Assembly (NCBI GenBank): GCA_944321975.1
Contig: CALUNJ010000001.1
Location: 1 to 64,000, forward strand
Length of the DNA stretch: 64,000 nucleotides
Reading direction: 5' to 3'
DNA from: an uncultured Paraprevotella sp.
Lineage (GTDB): Bacteria > Bacteroidota > Bacteroidia > Bacteroidales > Bacteroidaceae
Both the position numbers and the translations under genes were made by a program. The notes below the pieces were generated by a model. The model ran no database searches. It worked only from the letters and a program-made list of their open reading frames with translations, and was not told the DNA's origin. Position 1 is the stretch's first letter; the number at the start of each line of letters is the position of its first letter. Positions 17,931-26,743 of the stretch are shown one piece after another.

Positions 17931-18275
17931 TTAGAACAGCGAGGGGCAGTCTGCCGGCTCTCTCTCGCTTGTGGTTTGTCCTTCCGTGTCGGCCGTGCGG
18001 TTTTTCCCGAAGTCGATCCGCATCTGGCGGGCGAAGTTCGGCTTCAGGGCATACCATCCGCGGTCGCTGCCGCAGGTGAACGGCGAAGACGCTTTCCCGG
18101 CTTGTGCCCACAGGAAGAAACGCACGTTTTGGTAAACCCGTTCGTAGGAAATCGCGGTGTTGAACAATCCCGCGTGCCGGTTATAGACCAGCTTGGCGAT
18201 GGTGCCCACGGGAAGCCCCTTGCGGCCTTTCGCCTGCAAGATTTCATAAATATCGTTATAAAACGGGTTTTCCAT
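17931..18275 (-). CDS. Small winged-helix-like protein, function unknown
   Basis: A 114-residue protein. Residues ~1-90 (MENPFYNDIYEILQAKGRKG then LPVGTIAKLVYNRHAG, YERVYQNVRFFLWAQ, GWYALKP) look like a compact winged-helix fold of the HARE-HTH type, in which helix-turn-helix segments are followed by a small beta wing. The last ~25 residues are polar and probably disordered. A DNA- or protein-binding role is possible but not shown. Its -7 promoter element ends only 4 nt before the ATG, and no other in-frame ATG is near, so the transcript may be leaderless. It is divergent from the BACON-type lipoprotein gene. Confidence 0.6.
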   Translation of the reverse strand: MENPFYNDIYEILQAKGRKGLPVGTIAKLVYNRHAGLFNTAISYERVYQNVRFFLWAQAGKASSPFTCGSDRGWYALKPNFARQMRIDFGKNRTADTEGQTTSEREPADCPSLF

Positions 18276-18279
18276 GTTG

Positions 18280-18310
18280 CAAAGATAAGTATTAATGGGG
18301 ATTCTTTCAA
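18280..18310 (-). promoter_or_regulatory. Promoter of the small winged-helix-like gene
   Basis: On the minus strand TATCTTTG (18287-18280) has a TTG 20 nt upstream (18310-18308). The start codon begins 4 nt after the -7 element, so the +1 would fall on or next to the ATG. Confidence 0.55.
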
Positions 18311-18319
18311 TTATTTGGC

Positions 18320-18327
18320 TATCTTTG
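18320..18327 (+). promoter_or_regulatory. -7 promoter element of the lipoprotein gene
   Basis: TATCTTTG lies 25 nt before the ATG at 18353. Its -33 region would overlap the divergent minus-strand promoter, so the two may compete or share a regulator. Confidence 0.4.
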
Positions 18328-18352
18328 CCCGATATTTAAACGAAATAAGTTC

Positions 18353-19036
18353 ATGAAGAAGTCAGTTTGGTTTTCTGCCGCTTTCGGCCTGATGCTGTTT
18401 GCCGCCTGTGACAATAAAGAGAATTCTTATGAGTTTGCGCAAATACTTTATCCCGACGGCTATGGTTCCGTGCTTTACGCCGATGAGACGACAGATTCGT
18501 TGAGGTTCGCCACGACCTATGACTGGACGTTGTCGAACGTGCCGGGGTGGATGCACATCCATCCGGATTCTTTGGCAGGGACGGTGCCCGACGGATATTT
18601 CTTGGTGAACCGCATTTTCATCACGGTGGATCCCAACGATACGGACACCTTGCGCACGGCTAACATCTATTTCAACGCCGACGGAAAATCGCTGATCACG
18701 TCTTACACCCAGGTGCATTATTTGGAGGTGAAGCGTCCGGAACGGCGCAATTACCTTTTCGAACTGCAAGACACGGCCCGCCAGGTGCGCGACAGTCTGG
18801 TGTTCGTCACCCATAGCCACGATTGGAGCCTGGCTTTCCAGGGCGAGACACCCTCGTGGATAGCCTTGGAAGAAGATGCCCCTACTTCCGGACGGGCTGG
18901 GGAGCACACGGTGGCCTACACGCTGGAACCGAACCTGTCGGAGTCCGAGCGTGTGGCAGTGTTCCGTCTGACAAGCCGTGGCGTGTCGACAGACATACGG
19001 GTGAAGCAGTTGGGGCTGAAGAAGCAAGACGAGTAA
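18353..19036 (+). CDS. BACON-like domain lipoprotein
   Basis: A 227-residue lipoprotein with a signal peptide ending in the lipobox LFAAC (C19). Two similar beta-rich repeats follow: one with TYDWTLSNVPGWMHIHPDS then ITVDPNDTDTLRTANIYF, and one with THSHDWSLAFQGETPSWIAL then RVAVFRLTSRG. The spacing of Trp residues and the closing strand fit the BACON domain found in Bacteroidetes surface proteins linked to carbohydrates or mucin. It would sit on the outer or inner membrane and bind glycans or partner enzymes; this is inference. The GH51 gene starts 53 bp downstream, so they may be co-transcribed. Confidence 0.65.
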   Translation: MKKSVWFSAAFGLMLFAACDNKENSYEFAQILYPDGYGSVLYADETTDSLRFATTYDWTLSNVPGWMHIHPDSLAGTVPDGYFLVNRIFITVDPNDTDTLRTANIYFNADGKSLITSYTQVHYLEVKRPERRNYLFELQDTARQVRDSLVFVTHSHDWSLAFQGETPSWIALEEDAPTSGRAGEHTVAYTLEPNLSESERVAVFRLTSRGVSTDIRVKQLGLKKQDE

Positions 19037-19089
19037 TTAGCTCGACATAGAACAATCATTATTATCTAATTTCAAACCTACTATCTGAC

Positions 19090-21690
19090 ATGAAAAAACA
19101 TGTGATGGGCAAAATGCTATGTGCCGCCTTGTGCGGTTGTGGCATTTCGGCAACATTGCCGGCAGAGGCGGCCGTGCCGGATTCTGTGTATCTGATGGCT
19201 TATAACGTGCATCCCGGAGGCGGATTGAACTTCGCCTGGAGTGCCGACAAGCAGACTTGGAAGGGCATAGGGCCGGGGCATGCTTTCGTGAAGAGCGACT
19301 TCGGCACGTGGGGGGCGCAAAAGAAGATGTTTCATCCGAACCTCCTGCGGATGGCCGACGGCACGTGGCGTTGTGTTTTCCAAGTGAACGACAATGTGAA
19401 CCAGTTCGCCGTGGCTTATAGCAAAGACTTGATCAAGTGGCAACCCCAGGATTATCCTTTCATGGAGGGGGTGGGCAGTTGCTTGGCCCCCGTGTTGTCC
19501 TATGACGCGGCCTCTGCCACGTATAAGGTGTTGTTCAAGACCAAGGAAGGCGACGTGTATGCCACAGAGTCGAAAGATTTTTATCATTTTACCAATCCCC
19601 GGAAGGTGGATGCTTCCGCCTATACTTCTGTGTCGGAACCGGCCGTGGTGAATGGCCAGCCTGTGAACGGCCAGGTGGTCAAAGTGGCCTATCCTGAAGT
19701 GGAGAGCATGGAACTGGCGGTGGAACACGCGGCTTATTGGAGCGCCCTCAATGGCGAACTGGCACGCGATAACGAGACCCGTTTCCAAGGTCTGAGACCT
19801 TTGGAAGCCACAATCAAGATCGACGCGGGGAAGAAAAAGAAAATCAGCGACAAGCTGATTGGCATCTTCTTTGAGGACATCAACTATTCGGCGGATGGCG
19901 GCTTGTACGCCGAACTGGTGCAGAACCGTGATTTTGAATATTCCCAGGCCGACGTGAGAGGCGGGAACAAGGCTTGGAAAGCGGATTTTGCCTGGACGTT
20001 GGAAGGCGATGGCGGCACTTGGGAAGTGCGCACGGATGCTCCCATCCATGAGAATAATCCGCACTATGCGGCACTCAATGTGAAACAACCGGGCGGCGTG
20101 GCTTTGTCAAACGCAGGATTCGACGGCATCGTGCTCCGCGAGGGCGAGAAGTATGACTTCTCCATGTTCGCGAAACAATTGGAAGGAAAGGGAGGCAAGA
20201 TCAAAGTGAGCCTGGTGGAGGACGGGAAAGTCATCGCGCAGGCTACGTTGAAAGCCCCCAAGGAGGAGTGGAAGAAAATGACGGCGGTATTGAAAGCCGG
20301 TGCCGATGCCGACCATGCCACGGTGAGAGTGGAGCCGCAGGGCGCCGGCCTGGTAGGAATGGACATGATTTCCCTTTTCCCGCAGAACACGTTCAAGGGA
20401 CGGAAAAACGGCATGCGTGCCGATCTGGCGCAGGCATTGGCCGACATGAAACCTAAATTCATGCGCTTCCCCGGCGGGTGCGCGGCACATGGCGACGGGT
20501 TGCACAACATGTACAATTGGAAGGAGACCATAGGGCCGCTCGAAGCCCGTAAGCCGCAGCGCAACATTTGGGGCTACCATCAGACGAAGGGATTGGGTTA
20601 TTATGAGTATTTCCAGCTTTGCGAAGACTTGGGCTGCGAACCTTTGCCGGTGTTGGCAGCCGGCGTAAGCTGCCAGAATTCAAGCGATGGCGGCCATGGG
20701 CAGCAAGGCGGCATTCCGATGGACAAGATGCCGGAATATGTGCAGGACGTGCTCGACTTGATCGAATGGGCCAACGGGGATGCCAAGACCACAAAGTGGG
20801 GCAAGCTCCGTGCGGAACAGGGACACCCGGCACCGTTCAACCTGAAGTATGTCGGCATCGGAAACGAGGACTTGATTTCAAAGACATTTGAAGAACGCTA
20901 TCTGATGATCATCAAGGCGGTGAAGGAGAAATATCCCGAAATCACAGTCTGCGGCACTTCCGGCCCGTGGTCGGACGGCAGCGATTATGAGGCCGGATGG
21001 CGTTTGGCCAAAGACCATGACATCGACATGATCGACGAACACTACTACCAGACTCCCGGATGGTTTATCTACCACCAAGACTATTATGACCAATACGACC
21101 GCAAGGGGTCCAAGGTCTACTTGGGAGAATATGCCGCCCATGCTCCCGGACGGCCGAACGATATCGAGACGGCTCTCTGTGAAGCCATGCACATCTGTGG
21201 CATGGAGCGCAACGGCGACATCGTGGAGATGAGCTCTTACGCGCCGCTTTTGGCGAAGGAAGGCCACACGCAGTGGAACCCGGACATGATTTATTTCAAC
21301 AACAAGGAGGTGAAACCCACGGTGGGTTATTACGTGCAGAAACTTTGCGGAAACAGTTCCGGCGATGAGTATATCGAAACGTCCTTGACGGTGAATGAGG
21401 GGAGGAAAGGCGTGCGCGAGCGCCTGGCGGCCAGCACCGTGCGCGATTCAAAGACCGGGAAGGTCTATGTCAAGATGGTGAACTTGTTGAATCATCCGGT
21501 GAAAGGCAAGCTGGATTTGACCAGCCTGAAAGAACGTTTCGGCGAAGGCGGAAAGGTGAATGCCCGCTTCCAGGTGTTGACCGGCAATTGGGATGACCGT
21601 AACGCACGTCCGACAGAGAAAACGGTTGAGATGACCCCGGATTTTGAATATGAACTTCCGGCTTACTCGTTTACTTTGATTGAAATCTAA
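19090..21690 (+). CDS. Alpha-L-arabinofuranosidase, GH51, with N-terminal GH43-like propeller piece
   Basis: An 866-residue exported enzyme (signal peptide about residues 1-28). Residues ~30-190 resemble part of a beta-propeller as in GH43 (HPNLLRMADGTWRCVFQ, YSKDLIKWQPQ) without an obvious catalytic triad. A GH51 body follows from about 235 (DKLIGIFFEDINYSADGGLY), including a carbohydrate-binding-like insert and the TIM barrel. The acid/base is E593 in VGIGNEDL and the nucleophile is E680 in VYLGEYAAH. It should remove terminal alpha-L-arabinofuranosyl units from arabinan, arabinoxylan or arabinogalactan in the periplasm or at the surface. A terminator follows. Arabinose released would feed the araDAB genes at 47-51 kb. 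Confidence 0.9.
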   Translation: MKKHVMGKMLCAALCGCGISATLPAEAAVPDSVYLMAYNVHPGGGLNFAWSADKQTWKGIGPGHAFVKSDFGTWGAQKKMFHPNLLRMADGTWRCVFQVNDNVNQFAVAYSKDLIKWQPQDYPFMEGVGSCLAPVLSYDAASATYKVLFKTKEGDVYATESKDFYHFTNPRKVDASAYTSVSEPAVVNGQPVNGQVVKVAYPEVESMELAVEHAAYWSALNGELARDNETRFQGLRPLEATIKIDAGKKKKISDKLIGIFFEDINYSADGGLYAELVQNRDFEYSQADVRGGNKAWKADFAWTLEGDGGTWEVRTDAPIHENNPHYAALNVKQPGGVALSNAGFDGIVLREGEKYDFSMFAKQLEGKGGKIKVSLVEDGKVIAQATLKAPKEEWKKMTAVLKAGADADHATVRVEPQGAGLVGMDMISLFPQNTFKGRKNGMRADLAQALADMKPKFMRFPGGCAAHGDGLHNMYNWKETIGPLEARKPQRNIWGYHQTKGLGYYEYFQLCEDLGCEPLPVLAAGVSCQNSSDGGHGQQGGIPMDKMPEYVQDVLDLIEWANGDAKTTKWGKLRAEQGHPAPFNLKYVGIGNEDLISKTFEERYLMIIKAVKEKYPEITVCGTSGPWSDGSDYEAGWRLAKDHDIDMIDEHYYQTPGWFIYHQDYYDQYDRKGSKVYLGEYAAHAPGRPNDIETALCEAMHICGMERNGDIVEMSSYAPLLAKEGHTQWNPDMIYFNNKEVKPTVGYYVQKLCGNSSGDEYIETSLTVNEGRKGVRERLAASTVRDSKTGKVYVKMVNLLNHPVKGKLDLTSLKERFGEGGKVNARFQVLTGNWDDRNARPTEKTVEMTPDFEYELPAYSFTLIEI

Positions 21691-21718
21691 GCGGAGAGCC
21701 AATCGGCGGAAAAGAAAA

Positions 21719-21760
21719 GCCTTGCAATGAGCGTTTAGCTTTTTGCAAGGTTTTTTTTTG
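21719..21760 (+). terminator. Rho-independent terminator after GH51
   Basis: The arms CCTTGCAA and TTGCAAGG enclose a loop of about 15 nt and are followed by nine T residues. It separates GH51 from the following GH43-MFS-GH88 group. Confidence 0.75.
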
Positions 21761-21839
21761 TTTTTAAATGAGGGAAAAGGGTTGCTCGTTCGTATATATA
21801 TTTAAGGTAGACATTTTTGTGGTTTAACATTTTTGCTAT

Positions 21840-23531
21840 ATGGTGAATAGAAAAGAATGGGCGGCAGGTGTAAGCTCCCTTTTGGTCTTGGCCTGCGCTT
21901 TGTGTGCCGATAGTCCGGCAAGGGCGCAGGAGCAGGCATACGTGTCTGAAGTATGGTCGCCCGACTTGGGAAACGGCACTTATAAAAATCCTGTGATCAA
22001 TGCGGATTATTCTGATCCGGACGTTTGTGCGGTGGGAAACGATTTTTATATGACGGCGTCCAGCTTTGCCTGCGCCCCCGGCTTGCCCGTCTTGCATTCC
22101 ACGGACTTGGTGAACTGGGAAATCGTGAACTATGCTTTGGATCGTTTGGTTCCCGAGGATTTTTATGACGTGGCGCGGCATGGCAAGGGGGTGTGGGCTC
22201 CCAGCATCCGTTACCACAAGGGAGAATTTTACATCTATTGGGGAGACCCGGATTTCGGGGTCTATATGGTCAAGACGGATGATCCGCGGGGAAAATGGTC
22301 GGAGCCTGTGTTGGTCAAGAAGGCGAAGGGCATTATCGACCCTTGTCCGTTGTGGGATGAGGACGGGCGTTGTTATCTGGCTTATGCTTGGGCCGCGAGC
22401 CGGGCACAGATCAATTCTGTGATTTGCGTGGCCGAGATGAATGCGGAAGGAACGCGGGTGACAGGCCCGTCAAAGATTGTGTATGACGGGAACGATGATG
22501 TGAACCACACGGCGGAAGGCCCCAAGTTCTATAAGAAGGACGGCTTTTATTATCTGTTGTTTCCGGCCGGAGGCGTGGAGATGGGCTGGCAGATGGCGGC
22601 CCGGAGCAAGCAGGTGTACGGCCCCTATGAAGCCCGCCGCGTGATGGAGCAGGGCGGCACGCCCGTCAATGGCCCCCACCAGGGGGGATGGGTGCGCACG
22701 GCATCGGGCGAAGACTGGTTCCTCCATTTTCAGGACAAGGGCTGTTATGGCCGCGTGGTGTGGCTCGAGCCGATGAAGTGGGTGGACGGTTGGCCAGTCA
22801 TCGGGGAAGACGCTGACAACGACGGTTGCGGAAATCCTGTGCTCACTTACCGCAAGCCTTCTGTGCCATTTTCGCGGTTGGTTAATCCGGCGGAAAGCGA
22901 TGAATTCAATTCCGTGGATCTCGGGTTGCAGTGGGAATGGCATTCCAACTACCAGGATTTGTACGGGTTCACTACTCCATACGGTTTTATGCGCCTATAT
23001 TCTTGGCCGTTATCCGAAAAGTATGTAAATTTGTGGGAAGCATCCAACCTGTTGCTTCAAAAGTTTCCGGCCGAAGCCTTCACGGCAACGACGAAGGTCG
23101 CCATGGTGAGCAAGGAGAACGGCCAGGAAGGCGGTTTGATCGTAATGGGTTGGGACTATTCGGCACTGACTGTGCGGAGAGAGGGCGACCGCTTTGTCTT
23201 GTGCCAGCGGACATGTAAAGATGCCGAGCAGGGAGGTAAGGAATCGGTGGGCAAATTGGCCGAATTCGAGCCTTCCGCGAAGCAAACCATCATTTATTCA
23301 CCCACGGTGAGCCGCGAGATATATCTTCGTGTGCAGGTGAAAGCAGGCGGGATGTGTCGTTTCGCTTATAGCCTCGACGGGGAGAAATTCACAGTGTGCG
23401 GCGAACCGTTCCAGGCGCGTCAGGGCAAATGGATCGGGGCCAAGGTGGGGTTCGTTTGTGTGGAACCGCACGCCGAGCCTGCGGTCAACCGCGGATGGAT
23501 GGATGTGGACTGGTTCCGTGTGACGCCATGA
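21840..23531 (+). CDS. GH43 family glycosidase (arabinofuranosidase/xylosidase type)
   Basis: A 563-residue exported enzyme (signal peptide about 1-29). The five-bladed propeller carries the GH43 residues: base D59 in NADYSDPDV, pKa modulator D167 in GIIDPCPLWDEDG, and acid E226 in HTAEGPKFY. From about residue 355 a beta-sandwich of the beta-xylosidase C-terminal type follows (DEFNSVDLGLQWEWHSN). Likely substrates are arabinose- or xylose-containing side chains. It is a paralogue of the enzyme at 43048 and may belong to the same GH43 subfamily. It leads a group with an MFS transporter (38 bp away) and GH88, and follows GH51 after a terminator, so it probably has its own promoter. Confidence 0.88.
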   Translation: MVNRKEWAAGVSSLLVLACALCADSPARAQEQAYVSEVWSPDLGNGTYKNPVINADYSDPDVCAVGNDFYMTASSFACAPGLPVLHSTDLVNWEIVNYALDRLVPEDFYDVARHGKGVWAPSIRYHKGEFYIYWGDPDFGVYMVKTDDPRGKWSEPVLVKKAKGIIDPCPLWDEDGRCYLAYAWAASRAQINSVICVAEMNAEGTRVTGPSKIVYDGNDDVNHTAEGPKFYKKDGFYYLLFPAGGVEMGWQMAARSKQVYGPYEARRVMEQGGTPVNGPHQGGWVRTASGEDWFLHFQDKGCYGRVVWLEPMKWVDGWPVIGEDADNDGCGNPVLTYRKPSVPFSRLVNPAESDEFNSVDLGLQWEWHSNYQDLYGFTTPYGFMRLYSWPLSEKYVNLWEASNLLLQKFPAEAFTATTKVAMVSKENGQEGGLIVMGWDYSALTVRREGDRFVLCQRTCKDAEQGGKESVGKLAEFEPSAKQTIIYSPTVSREIYLRVQVKAGGMCRFAYSLDGEKFTVCGEPFQARQGKWIGAKVGFVCVEPHAEPAVNRGWMDVDWFRVTP

Positions 23532-23569
23532 ATGGAGTAGTGCTAATTTTTAACAGTTAAATAAATCGT

Positions 23570-24736
23570 ATGAAAAAACAAACTTCTATGTGGGCTATTC
23601 TTCCCGTTCTGTTCGGGTTCTTTGTGATGGGTTTTTGCGACATCGTGGGCATTTCTTCCGACTATGCCCGTGAGGCATTCGGTTGGAGCCACACGATGGC
23701 CGGTTTCGTGCCTTCGATGGTGTTTATCTGGTTTTTGTTTTTTAGCATTCCTGTGGGAATCAAGATGAACGCCTGGGGGCGTAAGAACACGGTGATGCTC
23801 AGCATGGTCATCACGTTGGTCGGCATGGCCATTCCCTTGCTGCAGACCGCATGGGCCTGTCTTGCCGGCTATGCTTTGCTGGGGATCGGCAACACGATCC
23901 TCCAAGTGTCGCTCAATCCTTTGTTGAACAATGTGGTGACCGACCAGAAGCTGCTTACCAGCAGCCTGACTGCGGGGCAGGTGGTGAAGGCTGTGTCTTC
24001 CTTCTGCGGGCCGTTCATCATGTTGTTTGCCGTGAATGTGCTGGGCGGCGGGGACAAGTCCAACTGGTATCTGGCTTTCCCCGTGCTGGGTGCCATCACG
24101 TTGGTGTCCGCGCTGTGGCTTTATTTCACTCCCATCCCTCATGAGGGAAAGGAAGACACGGGAGTGACGATGGGCAAGGTGTGGGGGCTGCTTTCCGACC
24201 GCACGATTTTGCTGCTTTTCCTTGGCATTTTTTTCGTGGTCGGCATTGACGTGGCCACGAATTTCATCAGCTCAAAAGTGATGATCCTGCGTTTCGGTTG
24301 GGGGACCGAAGAGGCCGGCATTGCCCCCCAGGTGTATTTCATCTGCCGCACGGCGGGGGCGTTCCTGGGCGTGTTTTTCATGACGAAGGTGTCCGAGATG
24401 AAGTATTTCCGCATCAATATCCTGTTGGCCATTGCGGCCGTTCTCGTGCTGGCCTTTTATGAGGATTCCACGGTGGACTTGGTGTGTGTGGGCGGCATCG
24501 GCTTTTTCTGCTCTTGCATTTTCTCTATTATTTATTCCATGGCCGTGCAACGTATGCCGGAGAAGGCCAACCTGATTTCCGGCCTGATGATTACGGCAGT
24601 GGCCGGCGGCGGCGCCGTGACGCCTCTCATCGGGGCGGCTACCGACGCGGCGGGCATCACGGCAGGAGTCTGCGTGTTGTTGATTTGTGCTTTTTACTTG
24701 ACTTTCTGTGCCTTTGGCGTGAAAGGCGCGCGATAA
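23570..24736 (+). CDS. MFS sugar transporter
   Basis: A 388-residue inner-membrane protein with about 12 hydrophobic segments and the major facilitator layout. It begins MKKQTSMWAILPVLFGFFVM, and the loop after the second helix contains MNAWGRKN, a variant of the family's conserved basic loop. Its place between GH43 and GH88 suggests it imports a monosaccharide or short oligosaccharide made by these enzymes, perhaps arabinose, a hexose or an (unsaturated) uronide. The substrate is not determined. It starts 38 bp after GH43 and is followed by GH88 22 bp later, so the three are likely one operon. Confidence 0.85.
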   Translation: MKKQTSMWAILPVLFGFFVMGFCDIVGISSDYAREAFGWSHTMAGFVPSMVFIWFLFFSIPVGIKMNAWGRKNTVMLSMVITLVGMAIPLLQTAWACLAGYALLGIGNTILQVSLNPLLNNVVTDQKLLTSSLTAGQVVKAVSSFCGPFIMLFAVNVLGGGDKSNWYLAFPVLGAITLVSALWLYFTPIPHEGKEDTGVTMGKVWGLLSDRTILLLFLGIFFVVGIDVATNFISSKVMILRFGWGTEEAGIAPQVYFICRTAGAFLGVFFMTKVSEMKYFRINILLAIAAVLVLAFYEDSTVDLVCVGGIGFFCSCIFSIIYSMAVQRMPEKANLISGLMITAVAGGGAVTPLIGAATDAAGITAGVCVLLICAFYLTFCAFGVKGAR

Positions 24737-24758
24737 ACTTTTTAAACGAGAATGTCAG

Positions 24759-26012
24759 ATGAAAAAATGGAGTTATAAGTGGTGGCTTGTTGTCTTGTGT
24801 GCCGCATGGTGCGGCCGGGCCGGTGTGGCTTATGGGCAAGTGGATGTCGACCGGGATTTGGCCTATTGCCACAGGCAGGTGGCGCGTGCGCTGGAGGGGC
24901 TCAAGAAGAATGGCGGATGGGATTATGCGCAGATGCCGCGCAACATCCTTGCCGCCGACCTGGAGCAGGGGCGCACGCAGTGGAATTGCCGGCCGGCTAC
25001 TCCCGAAGAATGGTGCGGGGGATTTTGGCCGGGCGTGTTGTGGTATGATTATGAATATAGCGGGGAGGCGTACATAGGCCGGCAGGCCCGCAACTATACG
25101 GCTTCCCTGGGCTATTTGGCCGACCGCGAGCCTTACGACCACGATTTGGGTTTTCTGGTCTATTGCAGTTTTGGCAACGGGATGCGCCTCGTCCCCGATG
25201 CCGCATATCGCGATGTCATTGTGGGCACGGCGGGCCAGCTGGCCAAGCTCTTCAACCCCCGTGTGGGCACCATCCTGAGTTGGCCGCGCGAGGTCGGGAA
25301 ACAAGGATGGCCCCATAATACCATCATGGACAACATGATGAACCTGGAAATGCTTTTCTGGGCCTCGCGAAACGGGGGAGGAAAGGAGTTGTACGACATG
25401 GCTGTGGCTCATGCCGAGACCACGATGGAGCACCACTTCCGCCCGGACGGTTCGTGCTACCACGTGGCGGTCTACGATACGGTTTCGGGCGACTTCATCA
25501 AGGGGGTGACCCATCAGGGGTATGACGACCGGTCGATGTGGGCGCGGGGACAGTCGTGGGCCATTTATGGCTACACGATGGTCTACCGCGAGACACACGA
25601 CCCGCGTTTCCTGGCTTTCGCCCAGAAAGTAACGGACATTTATCTGAAGCGGCTGCCCGAACGCTCGAAGGATTGGATTCCCCTGTGGGATTTCGACGAC
25701 CCGTCGGCCGACGCGCCCAAGGACGCTTCGGCGGCATGCGTGGTGGCTTCCGCGTTGTTGGAACTGTCCGGCTATGTGGCGTCCGAGAAGGGGGCGCAAT
25801 ATCGTGCTGCGGCAGAGCACATGCTGGCGTCCCTGGGGCGGAGTTACCAGAGTGGCGACCGCTGTGTGTCGTTCCTGCTCCACAGCACGGGGCATCATCC
25901 GGCCGGCAGCGAGATAGACGCCTCTATCATCTATGCCGATTACTATTATTATGAAGCCTTGCTCCGCTTGCGCCGTCTGCAGCGGGGGCTTCCGGTGCTG
26001 GGCATCGGATAG
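24759..26012 (+). CDS. GH88 unsaturated glucuronyl hydrolase, secreted
   Basis: A 417-residue protein with a signal peptide (cleavage after about residue 28). The alpha/alpha-barrel shows the GH88 marks: D129 in PYDHDLGFLVYC, D191 in TIMDNMMNLEMLFWAS, and GYDDRSMWARGQSWAIYGY with aromatic contacts. These enzymes hydrate the double bond of unsaturated uronic acids left by polysaccharide lyases. A lyase partner is needed; the nearest candidate is the heparinase II/III-like protein at 14810. It ends the GH43-MFS-GH88 group, and a strong hairpin follows. GH105 is the alternative family, but the two aspartate motifs favour GH88. Confidence 0.88.
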   Translation: MKKWSYKWWLVVLCAAWCGRAGVAYGQVDVDRDLAYCHRQVARALEGLKKNGGWDYAQMPRNILAADLEQGRTQWNCRPATPEEWCGGFWPGVLWYDYEYSGEAYIGRQARNYTASLGYLADREPYDHDLGFLVYCSFGNGMRLVPDAAYRDVIVGTAGQLAKLFNPRVGTILSWPREVGKQGWPHNTIMDNMMNLEMLFWASRNGGGKELYDMAVAHAETTMEHHFRPDGSCYHVAVYDTVSGDFIKGVTHQGYDDRSMWARGQSWAIYGYTMVYRETHDPRFLAFAQKVTDIYLKRLPERSKDWIPLWDFDDPSADAPKDASAACVVASALLELSGYVASEKGAQYRAAAEHMLASLGRSYQSGDRCVSFLLHSTGHHPAGSEIDASIIYADYYYYEALLRLRRLQRGLPVLGIG

Positions 26013-26057
26013 TTGCCCGGCCCGGTTTTTCCCTGGCCGGGTGTGGGGCTGAACGGG

Positions 26058-26114
26058 GATGCCCGCCCTTCCGTGGTGTTTGACAAAGTGTCAGCCGCGG
26101 GAGGGCGGGCATCG
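26058..26114 (+). terminator. Strong hairpin terminator after GH88
   Basis: The arms GATGCCCGCCCTTCCG(TGG) and (CCG)CGGGAGGGCGGGCATC enclose a second small stem TGACA/TGTCA. No long T run follows, so its activity as an intrinsic terminator is likely but not certain. It also protects mRNA 3' ends in similar contexts. Confidence 0.6.
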
Positions 26115-26610
26115 TTTATATGGCCTTTGGGCCGGAACCGTGGGGAAACCAGCGAATCTCAGGCGTTGTGCGGATGACGTTTTGTCGCCTTTCGGCCTTT
26201 TTCCCTTGCAAGTCGTGGCGGAGGGGAGGATGTGGTGCGGCCGTTTTCGCCCGCTTGGTCGTTGAGGAAGCCTGAATGCTTACGTTTCGGAGGCGGGAAG
26301 AATGTGTCGCGGAGTGGGCAAGCAGGAGCGGGCGTGTGGGTCTTGTGCCTTTTTTTCGCTGTTTTGCTCCCGTCTTTTCGTTCGCTTGGGAAAATCAAAT
26401 CGTTTGCTTGAGGAATTTTTGTTTCCTGCTTGAGAAAAAAATGGGTTTCTGGTGTGCGGGAAAATGGCCGGAGAGGCTGTTGAATGTTAAAATTGCAGGC
26501 TCCCGAGAATCCCCTTCTGCTCGTATTCCGCATTTTTCCGCTTCCTGCATTTCTATTTCTGCCGTTTTTGGGAAAAACCGGGATGCAAAGAAATCGGGAA
26601 AAAGCGTCAT

Positions 26611-26635
26611 CCTGTCACTTTTTGTGCCTGACAGG
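26611..26635 (-). terminator. Hairpin after the GH5 gene, possible terminator
   Basis: The arms CCTGTCA and TGACAGG surround an 11-nt loop, about 110 bp after the GH5 stop on the minus strand. T-rich stretches lie on both sides, so it could act in either direction. Confidence 0.4.
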
Positions 26636-26743
26636 TGTCTTTTTGTCTTTCCTCCGGCAGGCGGGCGTGCCCTTTGCAAGGAGATTGGCTGGCCGTCGCG
26701 CGGAGGTGAGACGGGTTTCGGGGGGAGGGGATGCGCCCACGGT

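Larger units (their letters stand above)
26013..26743. other. Convergent intergenic region between GH88 and GH5
   Basis: This holds a strong hairpin (26058-26114), a second smaller one (26611-26635) and a stretch at 26381-26445 with CGCTTGGG, GCTTGAGG and CTTGAGAAAAAAATG pieces that recall the dispersed repeat but are too decayed to align. No gene is supported; the open frames present are shadows or short. Confidence 0.6.

Noticed and set aside
21791..21806. TATATATA-type stretches before GH43, araR and the ara operon as a shared AraR site
   Set aside because: All three are simple A/T alternations with no consistent flanking bases or spacing to promoters, so common origin is not supported.
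26381..26445. Possible sixth copy of the dispersed repeat
   Set aside because: Pieces such as GCTTGAGG and CTTGAGAAAAAAATG recall the family, but there is no alignable flank and no long stem, so similarity could be due to A/T-rich composition.
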